Source of the DNA: Hemibagrus wyckioides
Taxonomy: Eukaryota > Chordata > Actinopteri > Siluriformes > Bagridae
DNA: 64,000 bases
NCBI RefSeq assembly: GCF_019097595.1
Contig: NC_080727.1
Coordinates: 3,946,501 to 4,010,500, forward strand
Direction: 5' to 3'
The notes beneath the pieces are model-generated. The model had not been told where the DNA came from. It searched no databases and was given only the letters and a program-made list of their open reading frames with translations. Position 1 is the first letter of the stretch. Every line of letters begins with the position of its first letter. Shown here one piece after another: positions 53,811-64,000 of this stretch. The translations under genes were made by a program, and so were the position numbers.

Positions 53811-54115
53811 ATAATAATAATAATAATAATTATAATAATAATAATAATAATAATAATACGTTCGCCTCACACCTCCAGCATCCTGGTTTCGAGATCCCTC
53901 CCACAGTCCAAAGACATGCTTCTAGTCTGATTGGAATCTTTAAATTGCCCATAGTGTGTGATTGCGTGAGTGAATGAGTGTGTGTGTGCCCTGCGATGGG
54001 TTGGCACTCCGTCCAGGGTGTATCCTGCCTTGATGCCCGATGACGTACCAGGCACAGGCTCCCGGTGACCCAAGGATAGATCGGATAAGTGGTACAGACA
54101 ATGAAATGAAATGAA
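53811..54115 (+). mobile_element. (TAA)n microsatellite joined to a teleost interspersed repeat
   Basis: A TAA run (about 53811-53858) abuts a repeat with CCTCCCACAGTCCAAAGACA, TGCCCTGCGATGGGTTGGCA, CCGTCCAGGGTGTATCCTGC and an A-rich AATGAAATGAAATG tail. This is a very common fish SINE/LINE 3'-type repeat, diverged from that at 37070-37395. Confidence 0.7.
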
Positions 54116-54124
54116 ATAATAATG

Positions 54125-54220
54125 CTCAAGCCAGTGCTATCACCACCATGCTTCACTGTAGGATGGTGCTGAGCATTGCTCAGTTTCCATTTAAACCATT
54201 ATGTGACTTCTGAGGGGAAG
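54125..54220. mobile_element. Tc1/mariner-like fragment
   Basis: TATCACCACCATGCTTCACT is a word common in fish Tc1-like transposons, immediately after the preceding repeat. No frame survives. Confidence 0.4.
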
Positions 54221-54399
54221 GTTTACCAACAGCACCTTTAATGTATTGTCTGTTATTAGGTATAATATGGACAAAACATGTGACTCACCATTACTCGGAT
54301 GCTTCGTGTGCTTTGTGATGCACCAGGACATTACGTTTAGTTGCTGCTCTCTGCCTCATTCGCTAATGGTCAGTTGATCGACACTTACTCCTTCTGCAG

Positions 54400-55920
54400 C
54401 CCTTGCAGTCCCGCTGTCAAATCTTCAAACAGCTCAACGCATGGCTAGTATACCCCATTACTTCTGAGTTGCTTTGAAAAAAAAGAAAAAGGGGAATTGA
54501 ATAAATATAAATGTAATGTACATGATGGAAGTGGAGGAGGAGGAAGGGGCTCAGAGTTGTCCACAGAGACCTGGGAATGTGGGATTGTGGGACATACAGA
54601 CTGACAGCGGGTGCTGATGAAATAATAATGTGCACTGTACGTGCAGATGGAATTTGCACATGAAAATTGTCTCTCGCTCAGGCTCTCACTGCGTCATGTG
54701 CACCACCGATGACAATCCCTGCTGCAGTGTTTATATGCAAATAGCCCGCTCATTTCCACACCCTCCTCTGAGAGCCAGAAGCCTGACAAGCATGGAAGCT
54801 TTTTTTTTTGAGTCATTTCCAAATCTATGTAAGCAGTTTAATATTTGTTATTTTCTAACAAGAAGCTGCTGAATACTTTATTCTGCCTGGACAGAAGGTG
54901 TGTGATGGTATGATTCCAGAAAAGTTTCCGGAAGTGTGCAGAGGAATTGTATGTGTATGATGTGTGTATAATGTCAGCGATAAGAGCGACTAATTTTATT
55001 TCTCTACAACTTAAGTAGGAAGATCCTTGAACAGGATGGATGTGTGTGTTACAGGAAAATAATCACAACAATACCTCTGTTTTTTCTGTTTTTGTAGGAA
55101 CAGATACTTCTGATGATCTCGCCAGTGGGAGGAAATAAATTTTAAAGACTGCTTCTAAGGTGGGCTTTTTTTTAATGTTCACCTTTTTAGTAAAATAAAA
55201 TTGAAATATATTTTATGTAAAGAAATCATGTCCTGAAACAGAATTTTTACAGTATTTACAGTGTAATAGTGGTAGTATGATATATAATATAAGCACAATA
55301 TAAGATATATGATATATAAGCACAACATTTCCCTTCTGTAATAAATCCATAATTTCAAAAAGAGTAAAAAGTAAAGTATTAAACACTTTTATTATGATTT
55401 TAGGAAGATTTCACTATGTAATGGCTTTATCTCAGGTTGTCCAGTGCATCTTCATTCAGCACTGTCATGGCTTTTCTATAACAGTATTATAATGACATGA
55501 GTGAAGTGTGTAATTTTCTGAATATATAAAGGACCAGAAATGACCCGTGATTGTATGATCACAAGGCTGAGAAGTCTTTTCTAAGCCCGAGAGCTGCAAC
55601 AATGCTGTGCTGCATAACACTACATATACAGCAGCATGACATATTACATATTAAATCTTAGTTTTACACCAGAATGCACCAGGGACACAACACCTACTAA
55701 TCAGACACTACATACTCCCTGAAATCTATCCACCTTATTCATTAAGATTGTGTCAAAGATGCTGTTTGGGGGCCAACAGAGCTTTCTAAGCACCTTAAAA
55801 AATAATAATGACCTTACTTTAAAGATATTCTTAGAGGCCTGACATCCTGGTGGCGACGGGAGTCATTAAGATTGCTCTGCACAGTATTTACGAGCAGCCC
55901 ACGCCTGTAAAAGCTCCTCT
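54400..55920. other. Non-coding spacer
   Basis: A repeat-poor block at 54620-54860 could be regulatory. The rest is AT-rich with no recognised gene. Confidence 0.35.
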
Positions 55921-55934
55921 TAACTACCGACACG

Positions 55935-55967
55935 ATGCCAGCACAGCGAGTTGGACGTGTCTCAAAC
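55935..55967 (+). other. Possible short first exon (weak)
   Basis: An ATG opens an 11-codon stretch that ends exactly at a consensus donor, AAAC followed by GTAAGTTG. No promoter and no partner exon was recognised, so this is a low-confidence observation. Confidence 0.1.
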
Positions 55968-56019
55968 GTAAGTTGTAAATTCCAGACTGTAATAGGAATT
56001 TCACTTTTCTTCTATCCCC

Positions 56020-56022
56020 TCA

Positions 56023-56078
<56 letters not shown>
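56020..56078. repeat. (TC)n microsatellite
   Basis: About 28 TC units with one TTTC interruption. Confidence 0.95.
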
Positions 56079-56080
<2 letters not shown>

Positions 56081-56849
56081 TCACCTTTTTTTTTACTCCT
56101 CACTGTATTGCTACATATATTCATGAATTAATGTTTGTCATAAAAAAACAAGTAAACATGGTGTGTTTTGACTGAGGTCTGTCTCGTCTCTGCAGCTTTT
56201 CAGTCCTCTGGGACCCGCAGACCCTCGTCCCCCATACTTCTTTTCTCTCCCTCTATCATTTGGTCGTCTCACACCCTTTCCCCGCCCGTCATGTCTTTAC
56301 CTTCCTTCTCTGGTTCTCCCCCTCTCTCCGTGTCAAAGCCAGTTACAGGCAGAAGATCTCTCCTTCGTAAATAATTCACAAGTTGATTAATAGACTCACA
56401 AGGGTATAATTAGACAGGGGAGAGACACTGGATAGTGTAACCAGTACAGTGCTTAAGGGAATTAGAGAGTGGGATTATTAAGGAAATAGAGGATAGTGTG
56501 AGAGTAAAAAAAAAAAAATGGTGTTGGAGTGAGGATGAGGATGAGTATGGAGGGGGGCATCTTTGTTGGATTTTGTGGTGCGCAGTGTGCAATGCGCTCT
56601 CTCCAGGAGGAAAGAGCCAAGGTTTGTTTGATGTGGAAATTGGACAGTTTGAATCCGTCTCTTTTAATTTTTCACAAGTTACAGGGACCCCCTGGGTCTG
56701 CCACACTTTCCTTATAGGAAATAAATGAATTTTTCTTTTTCTCCCTTTTTTTTTACTGTGCACTGCCAACCCCTCCCGCCACCCCCCCAACACACACACA
56801 CCTTCTTTATTTTTCTGATCTGTCCTCCTCAATCCATTTTCCTTTTGCT

Positions 56850-58160
56850 CTTTTTATGCTCGTGAACCTATAGCCGCATTTTCCGTGCCTTTTTTGCAAC
56901 GTTTTCATCAGAATCCATTCACGCTGCTTCTAAAAGCTGAATTTGGCTACTTTAGCATTCTGAAAACGACGGGTCTCATCGCGCGAGGCAGCCGTTCAAG
57001 CGAAATCTAACAAACGCAGAATACGGCTTCAAATCTAAACAGCTTTCTGTCTTCCTCTGCACACGGCGTGTCTGAAATGAATAAAAAAGAATCAAGAGAG
57101 AATCAATAGAGCTGAAATATTCAGCGATGCGTCTGTTGTCTGTTCACCTTCAGCAGAGTGAGAGACTTAACGGAGTTCATGATGTTGCACGTTGTTTCAT
57201 TTTCAAACCTCCCCATCCTATTTGTCATTGTTTTGTTTTTTTTTCCTTCATTTGAAACCTAAAATGCAGTCTCCAGTATTTTATTCTGTGTGTGTGTGTG
57301 TGTGTGTAAAGCAGAAGAAAGGAAATCAGTCTGAACAGGCCGGCGCTGGTCCGTCTGCTGTGTCATCCTGTCAGATCTCATTTATCTTCTTCTTTGCTTT
57401 CTATTTCCTCCTGTCTGCCTCCACATGCTCACCTGAAAGAAAAAAAACCTCCAGCATCAGCAGCTCCATTTTATCCACGTTAAGGTTCTATAAATATATT
57501 TTTGCACCTAATGTGCAATCTGATCATGATTAATGAATGTTTGTTAATTCCATGTCTGGTTAGGACTTCAACGTCTAGCCCTAAACGATAATAAATTTGA
57601 TCGCTTGCGATGATGCAGGAGCCTCGAGAGCTTTTCCTATAACATCCTTCCCAGGTAGGTGGCGGTATTGGAGCTCAGCAGTGAATGTTGATTTATTTAT
57701 CTCTGTTGGCATTAAAGCGCTGCGCACCTGATGAAGGGGGTGTCAGGTGGGCCCTGACAGCCTCAGAGGCAGCCGAGCTTGTGCGATTTGGCTGCTGCAC
57801 CTGCGGAAACAAGAAACGCCTGCGCCGGCTTTGAAGTTCTGACAGACGAGAGACTCTGAACGTGCCTTAATCTTCCTGTTCCTCTGTCAGAACCGTACGC
57901 CGGCGTCTCAGAACGCCTTGCGCTGTTTGCTTTTGCTGCTTAATGACACAAACCATTCACCTCGCCACGTATGACAGCATTTCATCTAGGCCTAATGGGT
58001 GCCGGCTGATGTCTCAAACACACACACACACGCCCCACTCCTCTCTGTCTTTCTGAGGAAGAGGAAGACAATGAGACGCTTCAGCACGTGTTGATCGCTT
58101 CTTCTGCGTGCTTTTTGATCGCGTTTTTGTGTTAGCGATGCACGCAATCACACAGGGAAA
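56850..58160. other. Candidate regulatory block
   Basis: Two repeat-poor segments, 56860-57170 and 57590-58160, with words such as TGATTTATTTATCTCTGTTG, GCATTAAAGCGCTGCGCACC and CCTGATGAAGGGGGTGTCAG. (GT)n near 57287-57307 and (CA)n near 58018-58032 interrupt it. No coding sense was found. Confidence 0.3.
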
Positions 58161-58621
58161 GTGGCGCGTGTGATGCGCTGAAGATCAGATCAGTAGATTG
58201 CTACTGTACAAGGCCGTCTCCGTCTGAACTGATTGGCCTGTAGCAGGAAACGAAAAGACATATGTTTGGAGGCTGTGTGTTTTAAGTGCCATAGTCAATC
58301 TGGCTCATGCACCCCGAGCAAAACACGTCAGGATTACTGTTTTTTAAACTTTTATTCTGAAGGGAAGAAAGCGGGGAAAAAAACTCTTAGTCTTAGTCAA
58401 TTGCTGCAGGCTTTCTTAAGCTGAAATATATCAGTCTTTTGTTAAAGTCTGGTTAGTTCCAAAATTGAAATGGGTGAAAGGTCGAGATTACGTACAAATT
58501 CCTGTCTAAATGTGCCTGCTTTCCTGTGTATAAGGAATAAAACACAATGTGGTGTGCAGTTATGGGAAAGTAATCAACAACAGAGTGGTTTCTGAAAATT
58601 ATTTTCCTTTAACAGCACATA

Positions 58622-59050
58622 GGGGCAGTGGCAGCTCAAGTGGTTAAGGCTCTGGGTTGTTGATTAGAATTTTGGGGTTTAATCCCTAGTATTGCCCATC
58701 ACTTGGGGATGTGGTAGCTAATCCTTGCTTAGGTTAAGGCGTTGGGCTACTGAGCCGAAGGCTGTAGGTTGATTCCCAGGTCCACCAAGCTGCCACAGCT
58801 GGACCCCTGAGCAAGGCCCTTAACCCTCAATTGCTCAGTGGTATAAAATGAGATAAATTGTAAGTCGCTCTGGTTAAGGGGTGCCAAATGCCAGAAATGT
58901 AAATGTAAATGCCAAGCTGCTGCTATTGAGCCCCTGAGCAAGGCCCTCAACCCTTCCTGCTCCAGGGGCACTGCATCATGACTGACCCTGCACTCTGACC
59001 CCCAGCCTTCAATGATAGAGAAGATGTGACAAAAGAATTTCCTTGTGCTG
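58622..59050 (+). mobile_element. SINE (41.6 kb family) split by another SINE
   Basis: The left half (GTGGCAGCTCAAGTGGTTAA..GGGGTTTAATCCCTAG) lies at 58628-58720. The right half (GAGCCCCTGAGCAAGGCCCT..GGGGCACTGCATCATGACTG) resumes near 58912. Together they match the SINE at 41525-41765 read in the opposite orientation. Confidence 0.7.
58726..58910 (+). mobile_element. Inner SINE (23.8 kb family)
   Basis: GGCGTTGGGCTACTGAGCCG, GTAGGTTGATTCCCAGGTCC (B-box-like) and GTAAGTCGCTCTGGTTAAGG, with an AAATGTAAATGTAAAT tail, match the element at 23790-23990. It sits within the other SINE, so it inserted later. Confidence 0.75.
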
Positions 59051-59989
59051 TAATGTATAGTTGACAATAATATTGTCTTTCTTATTATTTATTATTATTC
59101 CCCAAGTGCATTACTCCCTCTTTACCAACACTATTATATTTTAATCTAATAGTTTTCATAGTTTTGACCATTTATAGTTGCACTGAATATTGAGGAAATT
59201 CTGCAAAACTGTTGGTCCCTGTTAACACTTACTTTACAGCAGCTACAAGCAGCCACTTGTAGTGTTGTTGAGAAACTGAAAAACACAAAGTTCTCTGTCT
59301 GGAAATCATTATTTCTATAAATATTAAATAAAACATCTTACAGAAACCTTCACCTTATCAACCTTATCATTATATGATTTTATTTTTGTTTTGTTTTTTA
59401 TCTGTTTAATTTCAGCTATAGAACAAATGCATTAAATCTAAACTATTGTCAGATCTGTAGTCAAAAATGAAAAATAGAATCACGACTTGAACATTTAATC
59501 TGAGATTTCAGGAATACTCTGATATATATATCAGAATATAAAATAATAGAATTTGGAATGTTTTTAAATGTTTAAGTCATGTTACTTACGTCTCTTACTT
59601 TCTGTCATTCCACATCATTAGATGTATCTAGAAATGGATAAAAATGATGACTTTCCAAAATAAAGTAAGATATTTGAAAATATAACATCAGGATGGTAAC
59701 AGTAACTCCATCTCTCCAGCCTATTGTTGATTATTTTCCTATAACAGCATGCTCCGCCATGTTTCATTCCATAAGACTTCTTTTGGCAGACTTCATAGCT
59801 CTCCTAGGTTTGAACAGAACTTGGGGGGAAAAAAGGTCGAAGTACCAAACACCACCTATCTTTGTGCTGTCGACTAGGTCAGTTCAGTGGTTACACAGTG
59901 TTACAACAGCACAGAAGTTGTTAACAGTTGTTCCAGTGCAGCGTGGTCCATGTCCTTCCCCATTAAGCCTGCATAATACAGTACAAGTT

Positions 59990-60700
59990 CAATAATTCAC
60001 CCAGTGCAGAGCATTACCAGTTATCCCTATGTGCATGTAATTCAGAGTTGGCAGAGACATAAATAATATTCGGCTCATCTTTTTCGGATATACTCACCGC
60101 ATCCTCTTCTAGAGAAGTGCCTGTAATTGGTGCTTATCATACCATTTTGCAAAGCAAGGACTGAAATGTTTCACGTATGCCGCCGACTCAGCCAGGAGCG
60201 CCCATTTCCACGATGGTTCTTGTTCTATTCCCATTTACGCTCCAATGAAATTCCATTGACTGTTTTGACATCTTCTATTTATCGATCCTCCCTCCCGTAT
60301 TGCAGAGGTTGGAGGCAGGGTAGTTTTGTGTTCGTAGAAGAGCAGGTAGGCAGGAGAGGGCATCGAGGTTAATTATTCGATTACTGGGTGGCTCAGGCAG
60401 GAGCTGTTTAAACAGGACCCAGTCAGCAGGGGATTAGGCCTCATTACTTGAGCTAAAGCTATGCTGCCGATCCTTCCACACTGCCCCACGCTGCCTTGGG
60501 CTTAGACGTGCCAGGGAATATTCATATGGCCCCTTGAAGAAAAAAAAATAGAGAAATAGTCAACACAAATCTTGGGCTTAACTCCTCTAGATCTGTGGCA
60601 TCATCACTCTAGCTGTGTAGCGCTACAATTATCCCCCAAATGCCCCGCGCTCCGCTAGATTAACATCACTTCTCTGGTTACAGCGTGAGCCGCTCCTGCT
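59990..60700. other. Candidate conserved non-coding element
   Basis: Repeat-free, with TAAATAATATTCGGCTCATC, GGATTAGGCCTCATTACTTG and CAGGGAATATTCATATGGCC. No coding content was found. Confidence 0.3.
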
Positions 60701-60899
60701 CTGCTCCTCTCCTCCGCTCCTGTTGTCCATCAGGCGTCTCGTGGCCAGCAGGGTGTCTGATGGCAGGGACTGATAACGACACTGCTTTGGCTGATGAGTG
60801 GAGATGAGAGGAGAAATGAGGTCGAGACTGTGTGCGTGAACTGACCGTGTTGGTCATTGTGCCTGTGAACCCGGTTTGCATTGACTTCGGGTTGGATTT

Positions 60900-62550
60900 T
60901 TTTGCCCCAGGGCTTGTTTGTTAAGGGGGATCTTTTATCTGATAGTGTTGGGTCTCAGAACTGTTACTGTGGAAAGAGTACAAAACACAATGACTTGAGG
61001 AAAGCAACGCTACTGTTGGATTGAGTCGCTTGATTGAGTCGATTGAGGGCTTTCAGTTGCTAGCTAACTAGCTCATCCTCAGTGGTACATGCTTTTAGCT
61101 ACATAGATATTCAGCAAAGCTACCACCTATAAACTATAGTAACACCTAGATTAGATACTTAAACGAAAATTAGAACAAAGTCATTTTTAGGAATATTTTG
61201 TTTATCCTGTTTTGAAGTGTCACTAGGAGCAACATAAGTATGAGTTAATTAATCTACATGCTACTTATTTCTATTTCTATATCTCTATCCTGACATGCTG
61301 TACTAGCGTGGGAGTTCAGTCATAAATACGGAAAAATTGACAAAACATTTATTGAAAATATGTTTGTAATCATGATGATGCATAGGTTTCGAGGTTGATG
61401 TAGTCCCTTGAGGACACTGTCCATGATCCACTAGCTATCTTGTTTGTCCAGATAACATTTAACTACTGCTCTGAATATCAAGAGCCGGAGTTTCTAGCTA
61501 TTTAACCAGTTATGTTAACCTATTCCACTAACAATGCCTTGGTTTAATGCTAACCAGGTAGCTTTACAGAGCCAATTTATATATATGAGCTATTAGCAGG
61601 CTAAACATTACTGTTTAGCTCACACACACAGAATAATAATCTTTTTGGGTAGCACTAGGCAGCTAGCTTATGCAGTACAAAATATATATGTTTCTGAATC
61701 TTCATATAATAAATTGCTGGCACTATTAGCTAATGATTTAACTCATTTAATCATCTTATTACTGAATTTTATGGCACTGTTTCATATTATTTGACAGCTA
61801 GTTATTAAGCTAAGTTTTAAATTTTGCCGCATCATTTAATAACCGCATCATATTGCAGCGTATTTAACCGCAAGCTAGCAATGTTTTTATCATTACCTTG
61901 TTTTTCCAGGATGTATTTATTTATTTTTTGTAATTATAATGGATGATGAAATGAATTTCTGTGGTGTTAGCGTAGTGTAAGCAATGCATGGCTAGGACTA
62001 TAACCAAAGATTTTATATATATATATATTCGCATTAATGTGTGAATCCATTTAAACTTATCGTGAAGCAGGTCACATTTACTCGCATTTTTTCCCCAGTG
62101 ATATTGTGCTATTGACTTTTAAAGTATTTCCTAAATTAAAGATTTTTTTCCACAATATACTCTCCTTAATGTCCCCATCCTATTAGCAAGGACATTAGTT
62201 AAACACCACATTCTCACTCAATGCTAGGGTCTAGGGTAGAAAAAAAACAACCCTGTTACTTTCAACCCCATCACCCTCTCATGTGCTACATTAAACAAAT
62301 AAAAAATGTGAAGAGAACTCTACAATTACAATTACAGTAATGGTATACAGTAAAAGTATAGTAATAGCTACATGCACACTTTATTATTCAAACACAAGCT
62401 AAGTGGCACCACTATCACCATTACAAACCATTACACAACATATGAAAATATGTGAATGACCATAAATTCCTGTTATAATGTTATAAATCCAGTCGATATT
62501 TGTGTATAAGTAGCTATAGGTACAGCAGACTAGATCCACTAATGTCTTTC
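60900..62550. other. AT-rich spacer
   Basis: No recognised gene or repeat family. GCTAGCTA-type words are frequent at 61060-61870. Confidence 0.35.
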
Positions 62551-62559
62551 CACTGATGG

Positions 62560-63480
62560 GGCCCTGTCCTGATTAGGAACTCGACCTGGACTCAGTTTAC
62601 AGTCCCCGAAAAGGTCACATGTATACAACGCAGCCTCTTCAGCCCATATTCAGTTGCAGTGCTTCAAATCGCCCGTGAGACACTCGTATTTCTGGAGAAG
62701 TCTCAGTCAGGCAACCAACACCTGAAGTCAATATCCAAAAGACAACATTGCTCTTCAAAGTCAGAGCTGTGAGTCAGGATGGTCGTTTTTTGTCAGACTG
62801 TAAATTTTGAGCTGCCTCTGGAAAAGATAACAAACACCGACTGGATTGCTGCAAACGGAATTTAAGAAGCGTGTACCGTCACGGAATTGTGCGCACGCAG
62901 ACATGAAGACAAGAGCGAGAGACCTCTAGAGAGACTGTTAAACCATTACCAATAAAAATCCTATTAAGCCCAAAAAAGAAAGAAAAAACGGTTGATTTTG
63001 GAGACTCCGTGTATCCGACATGTGTGATCTAGCTTAAATCCAGGACAGAAAGCTACCATTATATAATTGAGGAAAAAATCAATGGAGGCAGCTGGACGTG
63101 GCTGCTGCGAGCAGGGCCGCGTCCATATGGAAGGTGCACGACTTCGATCGGTGTCTGGGATTGGCTTAGCTTCACTAGCCTAATCACACACTGCGCTGGT
63201 CGATGCCAGGCCTTGGCTCTTGGCACTCGCAGCATATGTTAACATTAGTTTTTCCTCCCCCTGTCTAAACAGCACCTGGGATCCGAGCCATTTAAAAGCA
63301 AAAGAAACAGGGATTATATTAAAGATTGCCTGAGGATGTTTGGGTGGCCAGTAGAGGAGAGAAGAGTGCCACGAAGGATATTTATTTTTATCGACTCTGT
63401 GTTGTAGAAACAGGAAGATTTAGAGAGGCTTGACTACTAAAATTCCCTTAGAGACGTTGCTCTGAGAAGGATGAAAAGAG
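62560..63480. other. Candidate conserved non-coding elements
   Basis: Two repeat-free parts, about 62560-62960 and 63060-63370. They contain CGCGTCCATATGGAAGGTGC, TTGGCTTAGCTTCACTAGCC and TAAACAGCACCTGGGATCCG, and composition is balanced compared with the AT-rich flanks. No coding frame was found. Confidence 0.3.
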
Positions 63481-64000
63481 CTTTCCAAAGCATTCGGCCT
63501 GGTGAAGTTTATCAGAATGTTTACCGGAATAATAATTATGTTACGGCTGAAAAAAATCTGTGCTATTAAAATGATCTTAAAACTTGCTGTGGTGTTTTTT
63601 GATGTGGCAGTTTCACAAAAATGCCATTAAATAACAAACTTTACCAGATGCCATTAATATACATATTAATCTAGAACTGTAATGGCATTACTTTGTCCCC
63701 CAAGGAGAACCCTGAAATGCCTGAAGAGAGTTTCAAGAACCCCTTTGAGAAAAGTGCTCACCTTCTTTCCAGTAAACTGATCTCACATGGCCTTCATTTG
63801 CATATATCGGAACGTGATTGGCTCTAATATTTTATGACTACTGATTTGCAAGTCATGTACCAAACCATTGGAGTGTGACATTTTCGCATTGTTTTGATTA
63901 GGTTTTCATTTTAAGTAACAATAACAACCTGATATCAGACATACATCGCAAAATATTCTATTAGAGAGCTAAACATAATTAATAAATGATAAATAATAAT
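63481..64000. other. AT-rich sequence at the window edge
   Basis: Nothing recognised apart from AT-rich words. Any gene here would continue outside the window. Confidence 0.4.

Larger units (their letters stand above)
58534..59770. mobile_element. 1.24 kb terminal-inverted-repeat element containing nested SINEs
   Basis: The first 45 bases (58534-58578, starting GGAATAAAAC and ending AATCAAC) and the last 45 (59726-59770, GTTGATTATTTTCC..CATTCC) are inverted copies with 33 matching positions. The fold-back element at 43517-43640 shares these termini. No transposase frame was seen, so it looks non-autonomous. Two SINEs lie inside it. Confidence 0.6.

Noticed and set aside
60735..60760. CAGCAGGGTGTC as a second CTCF site
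   Set aside because: It departs from the GGGGGCGC half of the CTCF core and is too weak to call.

Overview
This is ordinary vertebrate nuclear DNA from a ray-finned fish. It is AT-rich and microsatellite-rich, has spliced genes with GT-AG introns, and carries tRNA-derived SINEs and short DNA transposons typical of teleosts. The SINE types and the 'GTAAATGTAAAT' tails suggest an ostariophysan such as a catfish, but that is only an impression. I found no prokaryotic, viral, CRISPR or toxin-like content.

Left part (about 2.3-10.6 kb). gfi1b lies on the minus strand and can be rebuilt completely: six coding exons, 329 codons plus stop, an N-terminal SNAG repressor motif and six C2H2 zinc fingers. 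A spliced non-coding first exon is likely near 7.9 kb. GATA-type sites, including a perfect 12+12 bp palindrome, lie in its first coding intron. Positions 1-2270 are its 3' flank, with no recognisable gene.

Middle part (about 10.3-31.2 kb). tsc1 (hamartin) lies on the plus strand. It has a CpG-rich promoter with NRF1- and YY1-type motifs, at least one non-coding exon, 21 coding exons (1205 aa, all junctions in frame) and a long 3'UTR with pyrimidine-rich tracts. gfi1b and tsc1 are divergently transcribed, the same head-to-head arrangement as GFI1B/TSC1 on human 9q34. Their products act separately: Gfi1b represses transcription in blood-cell development, and hamartin is part of the TSC1-TSC2-TBC1D7 complex that restrains Rheb/mTORC1.

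Right part (about 31.7-64 kb). No protein-coding gene is recognisable. A strong CTCF-type motif sits just past the tsc1 3' end, followed by a degenerate ~50 bp minisatellite. After that comes a gene desert holding transposon copies (MITEs, nested SINEs, a broken LINE) between compact, repeat-free stretches rich in homeodomain-type TAATTA words. Those stretches resemble conserved non-coding elements of a developmental regulatory block. One candidate 116 bp spliced exon (40912-41027) is the best hint of an unknown transcript there.
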